From NCBI RefSeq assembly GCF_017316125.1, contig NZ_JAFLWA010000003.1, forward strand, positions 1 through 64,000: a stretch of DNA of 64,000 nt, given 5' to 3'. This document shows, piece after piece, positions 42,051 through 52,026 of the stretch. The translations under genes and the position numbers were made by a program. Origin of the DNA: Enterococcus sp. DIV0660C. GTDB lineage: Bacteria; Bacillota; Bacilli; Lactobacillales; Enterococcaceae. The notes beneath the pieces were generated by a model. It made no database searches. It was not told where the DNA came from and saw only the letters and a list, made by a program, of their open reading frames with translations. The stretch's first letter is position 1. Every line of letters starts with the position of its first letter.

Positions 42051-42599
42051 ATGCTAAGTTTATTGATTATTCTTTTTTTACTGATTGCCTTTTTTTCTGG
42101 TGCGAAAAGAGGATTTGCTTTACAAGTCGTCTATACTGTTGGCTACTTGTTATCTTTTCTTGTCGCACAATATTTTTATAAGCAGTTAGCGGATCATTTG
42201 GAATTATACATTCCTTATCCGGCTGTAACGCCAACATCGAAGTTGGTCTTTTTCGATCAAACGATTTCTTTTAGTTTAGATCAAGCATTTTATGCGGGTA
42301 TCGCATTTCTTCTTATTTTGATGGCAGGTTGGTTGATTACACGTTTTGTTGGCATTTTTGCTCACAGTCTAACTTACCTACCAGTGTTGAAGCAAGTCGA
42401 TTGGTTAGCCGGTGGTCTTTTGTCAGTTGTTGTAACTTTTGTCATGATTTTCTTGCTTTTAAGCTTGCTTTCATTTGTCCCTGCAGATTTTATCCAAAAC
42501 CAATTTAGAAATAGTGGACTTGCTCGCTATATTGTTGAAAATACACCAATATTAACAAATAAAATCTATGATTTATGGGTTACGAGAGTGATTGGATAA
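42051..42599 (+). CDS. cvpA: CvpA family membrane protein
   Basis: This 182-residue protein has four membrane helices in the CvpA pattern (ILFLLIAFFSGAKRGFALQ at the start, with the conserved G-x-x-R-G). CvpA was named for colicin V export, but in Firmicutes it is a general membrane protein of unclear role beside zapA and mutS2, as here. AGGAGAAAGGAA precedes the ATG. Its TAA stop codon runs directly into a copy of the intergenic repeat. Confidence 0.9.
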   Translation: MLSLLIILFLLIAFFSGAKRGFALQVVYTVGYLLSFLVAQYFYKQLADHLELYIPYPAVTPTSKLVFFDQTISFSLDQAFYAGIAFLLILMAGWLITRFVGIFAHSLTYLPVLKQVDWLAGGLLSVVVTFVMIFLLLSLLSFVPADFIQNQFRNSGLARYIVENTPILTNKIYDLWVTRVIG

Positions 42600-42708
42600 G
42601 GTTGTGACGCAAAGCGTTCAGCTTCAAACAATAAGGAGTACTTTCTAAAAATAGCAGTTAGCTGTATAGTTTTGTGTTATTTTGAGAAAAAGATTATGAC
42701 ATAAAAGT
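42600..42708 (+). repeat. Intergenic repeat, copy 7, after cvpA
   Basis: The stop codon TAA is followed at once by GGTTGTGACGCAAAGCG and TTCAGCTTCAAACAATAAG, the start of the repeat, then a diverged body with AAAAATAGCAGTTAGCTG. A possible second start (AAAGATTATGAC) lies near 42690. It is the most degenerate copy. Confidence 0.7.
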
Positions 42709-42777
42709 TAGTCTCAAAGTGAAAAAACTACTGGCTTTTGAATGTAGCTAGTTGCATACGAGTTGAAATATGTGAAC

Positions 42778-42812
42778 AGTCTGGGGGACTAGTTGATCCC
42801 AGACTCCTTTTT
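42778..42812 (+). terminator. Terminator between cvpA and mutS2
   Basis: AGTCTGGG pairs with CCCAGACT around a 12-base loop and is followed by CCTTTTT. It lies 27 bases before the mutS2 start, so mutS2 depends on read-through or on a promoter I could not identify. Confidence 0.85.
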
Positions 42813-42838
42813 ATAGTTAAAGTGAAGTAGGTGAAAAA

Positions 42839-45199
42839 ATGAATAAGCGAATTTTAGAAACATTAGAATTTGAAAAAGTAAAACAGATGATCCAGCAATT
42901 TGTTGTGACAGCCCAAGGAAAAGAAGAGCTTGCGCGATTAGTTCCAGAAAATCAATTGACAAAGATTAGTAATGCTCTTCAAGAAACAGAAGATGGGCTA
43001 AAAGTACAACGATTACGTGGGGGGATTCCAATTCCCAAATTAGAAAATATTCGACCACATATGAAACGAATTGAAATTGGTGCGGATCTGAATGGATTGG
43101 AGCTGGCACAAGTTTCTCGTGTGTTATCTACAACGAGTGAACTAACCCGTTTCATCGATGATTTAAAGGACAGTGAGATTGCGTTTAATCGTTTGTACAT
43201 GTGGACAGAGCAATTAGTAACAATCCCTGTTTTAAGCCGTCGATTAAAAGAAGCAATTGATGAAGATGGTCGAGTAACAGATGATGCTTCGCCAGAATTA
43301 AAAATGATTCGTCAAAATATTCGTCGCAGTGAACAAACAGTCCGCGAACAATTAGATAGCATCGTACGTGGAAAAAATGCCAAATATCTAAGTGATGCAA
43401 TTATTACTATGCGTAATGATCGTTATGTTATTCCTGTTAAGCAAGAGTACCGTGGTGTTTTTGGCGGTGTGGTACATGACCAAAGTGCCTCAGGACAAAC
43501 CTTATTTGTTGAACCGAAGCAAATCGTTGATCTAAATAACCGGTTACGTCAATATCAGATTGCGGAACGAAATGAAGTGCAACGAATCTTAAGTGAATTG
43601 TCTGCAGAATTAGTCCCATATCGTCAAGAAATCATTCATAATGCGTATGTTATCGGGCAATTGGACTTGATGAATGCAAAAGCACGATTTGGGAAAGAAA
43701 TCAAAGCAATTGTGCCAACAATCAGTGAAGAAAACTTTGTTGTTTTGAAACAAGCACGTCATCCTTTGATTGATCAGGAAAAAGTAGTGCCAAATGATAT
43801 TTCCATTGGTGAAGGATATCAGGCAATTGTTATCACTGGACCAAATACCGGTGGGAAAACCATCACGTTGAAAACGCTTGGATTACTTCAATTAATGGGA
43901 CAAGCAGGTCTTCCAATTCCAGCTGAGGAAGAAAGTCAAATCGGTGTTTTTGAAGAGATATTTGCGGATATTGGAGACGAACAATCCATCGAACAAAGTC
44001 TTTCTACTTTTTCTTCTCATATGACAAACACTGTAGAAATTTTGTCAAAAGTGAATGAAAAAAGTTTGGTGCTTTTCGATGAATTAGGTGCTGGGACAGA
44101 TCCGCAAGAAGGGGCAGCCCTTGCGATTTCAATCTTGGATGACTTGGGTAAAAAGTCTGCCTATGTTATGGCAACGACTCACTATCCTGAATTAAAAATT
44201 TATGGTTATAATCGAGCAAATACCATAAATGCGAGTATGGAGTTCAATGTTGATACTTTGAGTCCGACCTATCGGTTATTAATTGGCGTTCCCGGTCGAA
44301 GCAATGCATTTGAGATTTCCAGCCGTTTGGGGTTATCATCAGAAGTAATTGAGGAAGCAAAACAATTGATGGATGACGAAAGCCAAGATTTAAACGAAAT
44401 GATTTCTGACCTAGAAACGCGTCGAAAAATGGCTGAAACGGAATATTTAGAAATGCGCCATTATGTTGAAGAAGCAGAAGCACTTCAAGCAAACTTGAAA
44501 GAAGCATATAGTTATTTCTTTGAAGAACGCGAAAAAGAATTGGAAAAAGCGAAGAAAAAAGCAAATGAAGTGGTTTCTGAAGCGGAAGAAAAAGCAGAGA
44601 AAATCATTGCTGACATTCGCAAAATGCAACAACAAATTGGACAAACCAATGTGAAAGAACACCAGTTGATTGATGCTAAATCACAATTAGCTGACTTACA
44701 TCAAGAAGAAACTCTTAGAAAAAATAAAGTATTACGCAAAGCAAAACAACAGAAGACCTTAAAAGTAGGAGACGAAGTTTTAGTTACTACTTATGGTCAA
44801 AGAGGAACTTTGTTGAAGAAAAATGGAAATCAATGGCAAGTTCAAATTGGTATTTTGAAAATGAACGTGTCAGAAGAAGAACTAACACCTGTTGCGCCTG
44901 AAAAAGAACCAAAACAACGAGTAGTTCACGCTGTCCGTTCTGAATCAAGTAGTCATGTGCCAAATCAGTTAGATTTACGGGGAAAACGTTATGAAGAAGC
45001 GTTAAACGAAGTGGATCAATATTTGGATTCAGCGATTTTAGCTGGTTACCCACAAGTGACGATCGTTCATGGAAAAGGAACTGGTGCGTTGCGTCAGGGA
45101 ATCACAGAGTATTTAAAAAATCATCGTAGTGTGAAAAGCTTTGAGTTTGCACCCGCAAATCAAGGTGGAAATGGCGCAACAATTGTTAAGTTTAAGTAA
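42839..45199 (+). CDS. mutS2: MutS2 (Smr-domain MutS homologue)
   Basis: MutS2 acts on branched DNA and, in Bacillus, on collided ribosomes; it does not do mismatch repair. The 786-residue protein lacks the mismatch-recognition domain and has the core clamp, an ATPase domain with GPNTGGKT (residues about 333-340) and LVLFDELGAGTDP, a long coiled coil (about 510-630), a KOW-like segment and a C-terminal Smr domain with LDLRGKRYEEAL and VHGKGTGALR. A GTAGGTG site precedes the ATG. trxA follows after about 90 bases, the usual neighbour. Confidence 0.96.
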   Translation: MNKRILETLEFEKVKQMIQQFVVTAQGKEELARLVPENQLTKISNALQETEDGLKVQRLRGGIPIPKLENIRPHMKRIEIGADLNGLELAQVSRVLSTTSELTRFIDDLKDSEIAFNRLYMWTEQLVTIPVLSRRLKEAIDEDGRVTDDASPELKMIRQNIRRSEQTVREQLDSIVRGKNAKYLSDAIITMRNDRYVIPVKQEYRGVFGGVVHDQSASGQTLFVEPKQIVDLNNRLRQYQIAERNEVQRILSELSAELVPYRQEIIHNAYVIGQLDLMNAKARFGKEIKAIVPTISEENFVVLKQARHPLIDQEKVVPNDISIGEGYQAIVITGPNTGGKTITLKTLGLLQLMGQAGLPIPAEEESQIGVFEEIFADIGDEQSIEQSLSTFSSHMTNTVEILSKVNEKSLVLFDELGAGTDPQEGAALAISILDDLGKKSAYVMATTHYPELKIYGYNRANTINASMEFNVDTLSPTYRLLIGVPGRSNAFEISSRLGLSSEVIEEAKQLMDDESQDLNEMISDLETRRKMAETEYLEMRHYVEEAEALQANLKEAYSYFFEEREKELEKAKKKANEVVSEAEEKAEKIIADIRKMQQQIGQTNVKEHQLIDAKSQLADLHQEETLRKNKVLRKAKQQKTLKVGDEVLVTTYGQRGTLLKKNGNQWQVQIGILKMNVSEEELTPVAPEKEPKQRVVHAVRSESSSHVPNQLDLRGKRYEEALNEVDQYLDSAILAGYPQVTIVHGKGTGALRQGITEYLKNHRSVKSFEFAPANQGGNGATIVKFK

Positions 45200-45287
45200 G
45201 ACTTACTAATGGTAAGCAAATTATTCGATGGATTGAGTTTCAGGTGTTATACTAGCCAGAGATTAATAAAAAACGGAGGTCTTTTTT

Positions 45288-45602
45288 ATGTCACGTGAAA
45301 TCACAGATCAAACATTTAACCAAGAAACAGACAAAGGATTAGTTTTAATCGACTTTTGGGCAACTTGGTGTGGCCCTTGTCGAATGCAAGCACCAATTTT
45401 GGAACAATTACAAGAAGAATATGATGAAGATGAATTCCGCATTGTAAAAATGGATGTTGACGAAAATCCTGAAACACCACAACAATTCGGAATCATGAGC
45501 ATTCCAACATTACTTTTGAAAAAAGATGGTCAAGTAGTAGAAAAAGCAGTGGGTGTTCATTCAAAAGAACAATTGCGTCAAATGGTTGATCAATACTTGT
45601 AA
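45288..45602 (+). CDS. trxA: Thioredoxin
   Basis: This 104-residue protein is the main cytoplasmic disulfide reductant, kept reduced by thioredoxin reductase. It has the classical active site WATWCGPCRMQAP near residue 30 and the cis-proline MSIPTLLL near residue 73. ACGGAGG stands 8 bases before the ATG. It has its own likely promoter (TTCGAT-18-TATACT) after mutS2 and a terminator behind it, so it can be expressed alone. Confidence 0.97.
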   Translation: MSREITDQTFNQETDKGLVLIDFWATWCGPCRMQAPILEQLQEEYDEDEFRIVKMDVDENPETPQQFGIMSIPTLLLKKDGQVVEKAVGVHSKEQLRQMVDQYL

Positions 45603-45629
45603 GAAGTAAATATCAAAATAAACAATTGT

Positions 45630-45664
45630 GAGAGGTCGGCAAATAGTCGACCTCTTCTTTTTGA
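45630..45664 (+). terminator. Terminator of trxA
   Basis: AGAGGTCG pairs with CGACCTCT around a 9-base loop, followed by TCTTTTT, about 28 bases after the stop codon. Confidence 0.88.
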
Positions 45665-45682
45665 TGTTAATTGACAAAAGGG

Positions 45683-45713
45683 GAACTTTTGTTCTTGACA
45701 ACCATGTTATAAT
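45683..45713 (+). promoter_or_regulatory. LexA (DinR) SOS box and promoter of uvrC
   Basis: GAAC-TTTT-GTTC (45683-45694) is an exact match to the Gram-positive SOS core GAAC-N4-GTTC. It lies 13 bases before a TATAAT (45708-45713) and so covers the -35 region, the expected place for LexA repression of uvrC. Confidence 0.75.
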
Positions 45714-45745
45714 AAATAAAAGAATGACGAAGAGGGGAGTACCTG

Positions 45746-47524
45746 ATGAACGAAAGAATTAAGAACAAATTAGCTTTACTTCCTGACCAACCGGGCTGTT
45801 ACTTAATGAAGGATAAGAATGGAACGATTATTTATGTTGGTAAAGCAAAAATTTTGAAAAATCGAGTTCGTTCATATTTTACTGGTAGTCATAATACAAA
45901 AACAGAACGATTAGTCAGTGAAATTGAAGACTTTGAATATATCGTTACAGAATCAAATATTGAAGCATTGCTTTTAGAAATTAATTTGATCAAAAAAAAT
46001 GATCCTAAATATAATATTATGCTAAAGGATGACAAAACGTATCCCTTTATCAAAATTACGAATGAGAAGTATCCACGTTTGGTTATTACACGAAAAGTTC
46101 TCAAAGATAAAGCAACATATTTTGGTCCCTATCCTGATGTTGGTGCGGCTAATGAAACTAAAAAAATTTTAGATCGATTGTTTCCTTTACGTAAATGCAA
46201 ACCAAGTCAGACAAAAGAACCTTGCTTGTATTATCATCTGGGGCAATGTTTATGTCCGTATTTTTTTCATGTTGATCCGGCTGTTTACACAGAAATCGTG
46301 GACGAAGTCAAACGATTTCTAGGTGGCGACTATGCAGCGATTGAAGCAGAAATCCAGCAAAAAATGGAAATAGCAGCTGAAAATATGGAATTTGAAAAAG
46401 CTGCAGAGTATCGAGACCAAATTCGAGCAATCGATACTGTGATGACACGCCAAAAAATGACAAATACCGACTTGAAGAACCGTGATGTTTTTGGTTATGC
46501 AGTTGATAAAGGCTGGATGTGTGTGCAAGTGTTTTTTGTTCGTCAAGGAAAGTTGATTGAACGTGATGTATCCATGTTTCCATTTTATAATGAACCAGAA
46601 GAAGATTTCTTAACCTATATTGGACAATTCTATCAAGAAAACGAACACTTCATTCCACAAGAAGTGCTTATACCAGATACTATTGATAAACCAAGTGTGG
46701 AGGCGTTGCTTTCAACTAAAGTTTTACAACCGCAAAGAGGAGAAAAGAAAAAGTTGGTTGAATTAGCAAATAAAAATGCTCGCGTGGCATTAAATGAACG
46801 TTTCGATCTTATTGTTCGAAAACAAGAACGAACAATTGGTGCTGTAGAAAAATTAGGTAATGCCATGAATATTCCAACACCGATTCGCATCGAAGCTTTT
46901 GATAACTCAAATATAATGGGAACATCACCTGTTTCGGCTATGGTTGTGTTTATTGATGGAAAACCTGCTAAAAAAGAATACAGAAAGTATAAAATCAAAA
47001 CAGTTCAGGGACCAGATGATTATGCATCGATGAAAGAAGTGATTTATCGCCGTTATTCTCGTGTGCTGAAAGAAGGCTTACCGCTTCCTGACTTAATTTT
47101 GATTGATGGCGGTAAGGGCCAAGTGGATGTTGCCAGAGATGTATTAGCGAATCAGTTAGGTGTTGATATCCCGATTGCTGGATTGGCAAAAAATGATAAA
47201 CACAAAACAAGTGAGCTTTTGTTTGGTCCTGAACTTTCTGTGATTCCATTAGAGCGAAATTCTCAAGAATTCTTTTTACTTCAACGAATCCAAGATGAAG
47301 TACATCGATTTGCGATAACGTTTCATCGACAATTACGTAGCAAAAATAGTTTTGCTTCTCGGTTGGATGGAATTGACGGACTTGGTCCTAAGCGAAAGAA
47401 AGCCTTACTCAAAGAATTCAAATCTTTGAAAAATATCACTGCAGCATCAATTGAAGACTTGCAATCAATTGGTCTACCAAAGAACGTTGCTCAAAATGTA
47501 CACGACAAACTAAGTCAAAACTAA
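45746..47524 (+). CDS. uvrC: Excinuclease ABC subunit C
   Basis: UvrC makes both incisions around a lesion in nucleotide excision repair. The 592-residue protein has an N-terminal GIY-YIG nuclease ([19 protein letters not shown], residues about 15-35), a UVR motif that binds UvrB (near residue 205, [15 protein letters not shown]), an RNase-H-like second nuclease domain with IEAFDNSN and [10 protein letters not shown], and C-terminal helix-hairpin-helix motifs ([13 protein letters not shown]). AGAGGGGAG precedes the ATG. An SOS box overlaps its promoter. Confidence 0.97.
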   Translation: MNERIKNKLALLPDQPGCYLMKDKNGTIIYVGKAKILKNRVRSYFTGSHNTKTERLVSEIEDFEYIVTESNIEALLLEINLIKKNDPKYNIMLKDDKTYPFIKITNEKYPRLVITRKVLKDKATYFGPYPDVGAANETKKILDRLFPLRKCKPSQTKEPCLYYHLGQCLCPYFFHVDPAVYTEIVDEVKRFLGGDYAAIEAEIQQKMEIAAENMEFEKAAEYRDQIRAIDTVMTRQKMTNTDLKNRDVFGYAVDKGWMCVQVFFVRQGKLIERDVSMFPFYNEPEEDFLTYIGQFYQENEHFIPQEVLIPDTIDKPSVEALLSTKVLQPQRGEKKKLVELANKNARVALNERFDLIVRKQERTIGAVEKLGNAMNIPTPIRIEAFDNSNIMGTSPVSAMVVFIDGKPAKKEYRKYKIKTVQGPDDYASMKEVIYRRYSRVLKEGLPLPDLILIDGGKGQVDVARDVLANQLGVDIPIAGLAKNDKHKTSELLFGPELSVIPLERNSQEFFLLQRIQDEVHRFAITFHRQLRSKNSFASRLDGIDGLGPKRKKALLKEFKSLKNITAASIEDLQSIGLPKNVAQNVHDKLSQN

Positions 47525-47527
47525 GAT

Positions 47528-47572
47528 GAGGATACTTTACAAACCTTGTAAAGTGTCCTATTATTTTTTATA
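47528..47572 (+). terminator. Terminator of uvrC
   Basis: GGATACTTTACAA pairs with TTGTAAAGTGTCC around ACC with one G-T pair or mismatch, followed by TATTATTTTTTA. Confidence 0.85.
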
Positions 47573-47712
47573 TAAAGAAAAAAATGAATTGAAACAAGTT
47601 TTTTTTGACCAATATATTTAAGTCAAGAAAGCTTGTCTCTTTTTGTATCTGCTTTAACTTTTTTTATGAATGGAATGAAAAGCAACACTTAGGGAAGAAA
47701 AGGAGTGAAATG

Positions 47713-48612
47713 ATGTTAGAGGTTACAGACTTAGTTAAGACATTTGGCGACTATACCGCAGTCGACCACGTATCTTTTCGGATACCAGATGGAAAAATCA
47801 TGGGGTTGATTGGACAAAATGGTGCCGGGAAAACGACCACGTTTCGTTTGATTTTAGATTTTTTGACTCAAGATCAAGGAGAAATTTTGTGGAATGGTAA
47901 ACCCTTAGGGGAAAAAGAATATGATATTATTGGTTATTTACCTGAAGAACGTGGGCTATATCCAAAAGTTACGATTCAAGATCAATTGATTTATTTTGCA
48001 GAATTACGTGGGAAAACACGAAAAGAAATCGAACCTAAGATTGATTTTTGGATGGAAAAATTTCAAGTCAAAGGAAAGAAAACCGATAAAGTGAAGTCTT
48101 TATCTAAAGGAAATCAACAGAAGGTACAATTGATTGCTACATTGATTCATGAACCAAAATTGATTATTTTAGATGAACCGTTTAGTGGGTTAGATCCAGT
48201 GAACGCAGAATTGTTAAAAGATGGCATACTTGAACTAAAAGCAAAAGGGTCATGTGTTATCTTCTCTAGTCATAATATGGATAATGTGGAAAAAATCTGT
48301 GATCATTTGATTATGTTGCGAAACGGGAAAATGGTTCTAAATGGTAAGGTCCATGAAATTCGCGAATCTTTTGGTCGAACAAAATTATTTTTAGAATCAG
48401 ATTTAACACAAGCTGAAGTTGCTGAAGTTGAAGGTGTCGAAAAAGTCGTTATACGTGAAGATGATTCACTTGAAATTACTTTGTCAGATCCAGCGGCGGG
48501 GAAGGAAATCTTTACTCGTGCGACGCAATTTGGCTATATTCCAATGTTTAATCAACAGCCACCAACGCTTGAAGAGATTTTTAAACTGAAGGCAGGTGAG
48601 TTCGATGCGTAA
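47713..48612 (+). CDS. ABC transporter ATPase (NatA/YhaQ-like)
   Basis: This 299-residue ABC ATPase has Walker A GQNGAGKTT (residues about 35-43), signature LSKGNQQKVQLIATL, Walker B LIILDEPFSGLDP and a C-terminal extension of about 80 residues with an acidic regulatory fold. The set is that of NatA/YhaQ-type exporters. I chose the ATG at 47713 (7 bases after AGGAG) over the adjacent 47710. It overlaps the permease gene by eight bases, so the two form one transporter. Proposed substrates of the family include Na+ and toxic compounds; none is shown here. Confidence 0.9.
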   Translation: MLEVTDLVKTFGDYTAVDHVSFRIPDGKIMGLIGQNGAGKTTTFRLILDFLTQDQGEILWNGKPLGEKEYDIIGYLPEERGLYPKVTIQDQLIYFAELRGKTRKEIEPKIDFWMEKFQVKGKKTDKVKSLSKGNQQKVQLIATLIHEPKLIILDEPFSGLDPVNAELLKDGILELKAKGSCVIFSSHNMDNVEKICDHLIMLRNGKMVLNGKVHEIRESFGRTKLFLESDLTQAEVAEVEGVEKVVIREDDSLEITLSDPAAGKEIFTRATQFGYIPMFNQQPPTLEEIFKLKAGEFDA

Positions 48613-49867
48613 ATTTTGGATTATTACAAAAGATGTTTATTTGAAAAATGTCAAATCAATCTCTTTTCTAGTGATGATTCTGGTGCCATTTATTATGATG
48701 GGGATCATGTATGTAGCTGGAAACTTTGCACAGAATAATAGTGAAGTAAACAAAATCGGTATCTTATCAGAAAATCCTCAACTGAGTGAACAGTTGAGCC
48801 AGCTAAAATCAGATGAATTTAGTTTTGAAAAAGTAGATTCTGAAAAGGATGCACAGAAACAACTTGAAGATGAAAAAATTGACGCGTATCTGGTGGTTGC
48901 AATTGATAACAATGAGGTCAAAGGAACATTATACAGTGAAAATTCATTGGGACAAAGCACCCAATTGTTGATTCAACAACAATTGACAGGTATTCAATCA
49001 ACTGTTCGTGCTAGTCAACTTGGCCTTTCTGGAGAAGAAGTGGCAAGTTTAAGTGAAATGGCTGGTTTGACTAGACAAAAAGTGAGCTTCGACGATCAAG
49101 GGAAGATGACTACTGGCGAGGATAACTCACTAGTGCAATATGTCGTAAGTTACGTGGTTACTATTACGCTATTTATTATTATTTTGACGTATGCACAAAT
49201 CATTGCGCAAGAAATTGCGTCGGAAAAAGGGACAAGAATCATGGAAGTTATTTTGTCTAGTACCACGGCACAAAAACATTTTTATGGGAAATTAACAGGT
49301 GTTTTGTTGGTAGCTTTGACACAGATGGGCTTGTATGGCGTTATCTTTGGGGTAGGGTATCAACAATTTAAAAATATGGATATGGTCAAAGAAATCTTGT
49401 CAGGTATTTCTTTAACGAATATCTTTGGTCCATTCTTGTGGTTCTCATTAGCGTTCATGATTTTAGGGATTCTGATTTTCTCTGTGTTGGCAGCTTTATG
49501 TGGTTCATTAGTTAACAAAGCAGAGGATACGGCAAAAGCTATTCTACCTGTGACTTATCTTTCATTAGGTGGTTATCTTTTGGGCTTGATTCTTGGAGCA
49601 TCAGATCCTAATAATATTGTGATTCGGATTACTTCTTATATCCCGTTCCTTTCTTCTTACGTTATGCCGATTCGTTTGGCAAATGATACAGTGGGTTTAG
49701 GTGGTGCATGGATCTCGTTGATTGTTTTAATCTTAATAACTATTTTCTTAACAATCGTTTCAGCGAATATGTATAAATCAAATGTTCTTGTATATAGTGA
49801 AGGTGGTATTTGGAGTTCATTGAAACAATCTATTTCAATTATGAGAAATGAACGAAAAAAAGGGTAA
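48605..49867 (+). CDS. ABC transporter permease (NatB/YhaP-like)
   Basis: This 420-residue permease has one N-terminal helix (SISFLVMILVPFIMM), a large extracytoplasmic domain of about 140 residues, and five more helices in the C-terminal half, the ABC-2 exporter layout of NatB/YhaP. The conserved IIAQEIASEKGTRIMEVIL lies near residue 205. I chose the ATG at 48605, which follows AGGTGAG at 4 bases and overlaps the ATPase gene. The in-frame GTG at 48596 is an alternative. A terminator follows. Confidence 0.88.
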   Translation: MRKFWIITKDVYLKNVKSISFLVMILVPFIMMGIMYVAGNFAQNNSEVNKIGILSENPQLSEQLSQLKSDEFSFEKVDSEKDAQKQLEDEKIDAYLVVAIDNNEVKGTLYSENSLGQSTQLLIQQQLTGIQSTVRASQLGLSGEEVASLSEMAGLTRQKVSFDDQGKMTTGEDNSLVQYVVSYVVTITLFIIILTYAQIIAQEIASEKGTRIMEVILSSTTAQKHFYGKLTGVLLVALTQMGLYGVIFGVGYQQFKNMDMVKEILSGISLTNIFGPFLWFSLAFMILGILIFSVLAALCGSLVNKAEDTAKAILPVTYLSLGGYLLGLILGASDPNNIVIRITSYIPFLSSYVMPIRLANDTVGLGGAWISLIVLILITIFLTIVSANMYKSNVLVYSEGGIWSSLKQSISIMRNERKKG

Positions 49868-49920
49868 TTTATACTCATGAAAGAAAAGGCAGTTCATATT
49901 TCTTTAACCGAATGTAAATC

Positions 49921-49953
49921 AAGACTCAGACAAGTTTGTCTGAGTCTTTTTTT
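49921..49953 (+). terminator. Terminator of the NatAB-like genes
   Basis: AGACTCAGACAA pairs perfectly with TTGTCTGAGTCT across GT and ends in TTTTTT. Confidence 0.93.
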
Positions 49954-50058
49954 GAATAGACCAATTTTTTTATTTTTATTTATTTTAACTGTTTTAAACT
50001 TGTTTAAAAAGATCTTTGGTAATAGAATATGAACTATACCGATTAAGGAGGGCCATTG

Positions 50059-51957
50059 ATGGATCCGTATCTAGAATTATTGTCAGAAAAATTTCCAACG
50101 ACTGAAGCTATTTTAACTGAAATTATTAATTTGGAAGCAATTTTACAGTTGCCTAAAGGAACGGAATTATTTTTAAGCGATATTCATGGTGAATTTCCGG
50201 CTTTCGATCATATTCTGCGAATTGGTTCAGGAAACTTAAAGGAAAAAGTTCGCGAATTATTTGGTAATCAATTATCAGAAGAGGAAAGAAATCAGTTAAC
50301 TTTGTTTGTTGCTTACCCAGAATACGTGCAACAAACAACTTGGTATACACAACAAGAAAAAGAACGACTAGTTGTACAGTTGATTGATCTCTTAGGATTT
50401 ACCTCAGTCAAGTATACTCGATCTAAAGTTAGAAAAAGTTTACCTAAAGAATACAGTTACATTATCGAAGAACTTTTATATTTGGATAATCGACTACAGG
50501 GAAAAAAGGCTTACGCGCAAAAAGTGATTGAACAACTTGTGCGTTTAGGCGAAGTCGATCGTTTTTTAGAAAAACTTGCGTTAACGATTCAAACGCTAGT
50601 AATCGATCATTTACACATTGTGGGAGATATTTTTGATCGTGGAACCCAAGCAGCAAGAGTAATGGATCGACTAATGGCACAATCGTCCATTGATATTCAG
50701 TGGGGAAATCATGATATTTTATGGTTAGGTGCATTTTATGGATCAAAAGCTTGTTTGTTGACTTTACTTCGTATTGCAACACGCTATAATTATTTGTTTG
50801 AGCTAGAAAAAGAATACGCCATTAATTTACGACCATTATTTTCATTTGCCCATCAAACCTATAAGAAAAATCCTGTATTTACCCCTAAAAATAGCGAAAA
50901 TGTGACTGACTCTGAACGAACGGAACTGGAACAAGTCCATCAGGCATTAGCAATCATGCAATTCAAAGTTGAAGAGCAATTGCTCATGCGACGCCCAGAA
51001 TTTGAAATGGATGAGCGTCAACTGTTACACAAAATTGATTATGAAAAAGAAATAATCGATTTAGAAGGAGCAAGTTATTCGATTAAAGGGGGATGCTTTC
51101 AAACAATTTCTCCCCAAGCACCTGAACAATTGACCAAAGAAGAGGAGCAGATAATCGATAGTCTGATGTATTCCTTTCAGCACTCATTACGAATGAAAAA
51201 ACATATGGAGTTCTTATTGAAAAAAGGAGCGATGTATCTCACGTACAATGACCATTTATTGTTTCATGGGTGTATTCCAGTGGACGAGAAGGGCAATTTT
51301 TTAGCTTTAGAGCAAGAGAAAGTTAGTGGAGGAGTTGAATTGTTAGCATTTTTTGAAGAAAAAATTCGAGAAAGTGCAAAAACGCCGGGCATTGGTGAAG
51401 ACTTAGCAACAGATTATATTTGGTATGCTTGGAGTGGAAGAGTTTCACCTTTGTTTGGAAAAAGCAAAATGGCAACTTTTGAGCGCTATTTTTTAGAAGA
51501 AAAACAGACACATGTGGAAAAGAGTAATGCCTACTATCGTTTAAGAAATGAGTTATGGTTTAGTCAAAAGGTCTTGTCCTCATTTGGTATAAAATCAGTT
51601 GGCTCAGTTATTATCAATGGGCATACTCCTGTGAAAGTTTGCAAAGGTGAGTCACCAGTTAAAGCGGAGGGAACGGTTTTTGTGATTGACGGAGGTTTGT
51701 CTAAAGCGTATCAGAAAACAACAGGAATTGCAGGTTATTCACTACTTTTGAATTCTTATGGTTTCCAGTTAGTTACGCATTATCCATTTGTATCAGTCGA
51801 CCAGCAATTGGCACAAGCAAATGAAGGAACCTATGTGAAAAAGGTGATCGATCAAAAGGTACCACGTCGTTTAAACCGAAATACGACAAAGGGAAAAGTC
51901 CTCCAACAAGAGATCAATCATTTGCATCAATTATTAGCTATTTATTCAATTCGATAA
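50059..51957 (+). CDS. fbp: Fructose-1,6-bisphosphatase class III
   Basis: Class III FBPase catalyses the gluconeogenic step from fructose-1,6-bisphosphate to fructose-6-phosphate. The 632-residue protein is a calcineurin-like metallophosphoesterase with FLSDIHGEF (residues about 39-47), VGDIFDRG and WGNHDILWLG, plus the large Firmicute-specific insert and VIINGHTPVK with the last metal His. The ATG at 50059 is preceded by AAGGAGGG. A TTG three bases earlier is possible. It is monocistronic and ends before a bidirectional terminator. Confidence 0.96.
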   Translation: MDPYLELLSEKFPTTEAILTEIINLEAILQLPKGTELFLSDIHGEFPAFDHILRIGSGNLKEKVRELFGNQLSEEERNQLTLFVAYPEYVQQTTWYTQQEKERLVVQLIDLLGFTSVKYTRSKVRKSLPKEYSYIIEELLYLDNRLQGKKAYAQKVIEQLVRLGEVDRFLEKLALTIQTLVIDHLHIVGDIFDRGTQAARVMDRLMAQSSIDIQWGNHDILWLGAFYGSKACLLTLLRIATRYNYLFELEKEYAINLRPLFSFAHQTYKKNPVFTPKNSENVTDSERTELEQVHQALAIMQFKVEEQLLMRRPEFEMDERQLLHKIDYEKEIIDLEGASYSIKGGCFQTISPQAPEQLTKEEEQIIDSLMYSFQHSLRMKKHMEFLLKKGAMYLTYNDHLLFHGCIPVDEKGNFLALEQEKVSGGVELLAFFEEKIRESAKTPGIGEDLATDYIWYAWSGRVSPLFGKSKMATFERYFLEEKQTHVEKSNAYYRLRNELWFSQKVLSSFGIKSVGSVIINGHTPVKVCKGESPVKAEGTVFVIDGGLSKAYQKTTGIAGYSLLLNSYGFQLVTHYPFVSVDQQLAQANEGTYVKKVIDQKVPRRLNRNTTKGKVLQQEINHLHQLLAIYSIR

Positions 51958-51963
51958 CTGACG

Positions 51964-52009
51964 TAAAAAAAGCCAGAAGCAATTTGTCCATTGCTTCTGG
52001 CTTTTTTTG
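51964..52009. terminator. Bidirectional terminator between fbp and the hydrolase gene
   Basis: AAAAAGCCAGAAGCAA pairs perfectly with TTGCTTCTGGCTTTTT around TTTGTCCA, with A and T runs outside. It serves both convergent genes. Confidence 0.95.
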
Positions 52010-52026
52010 ATAGAGGATTCAATTTT

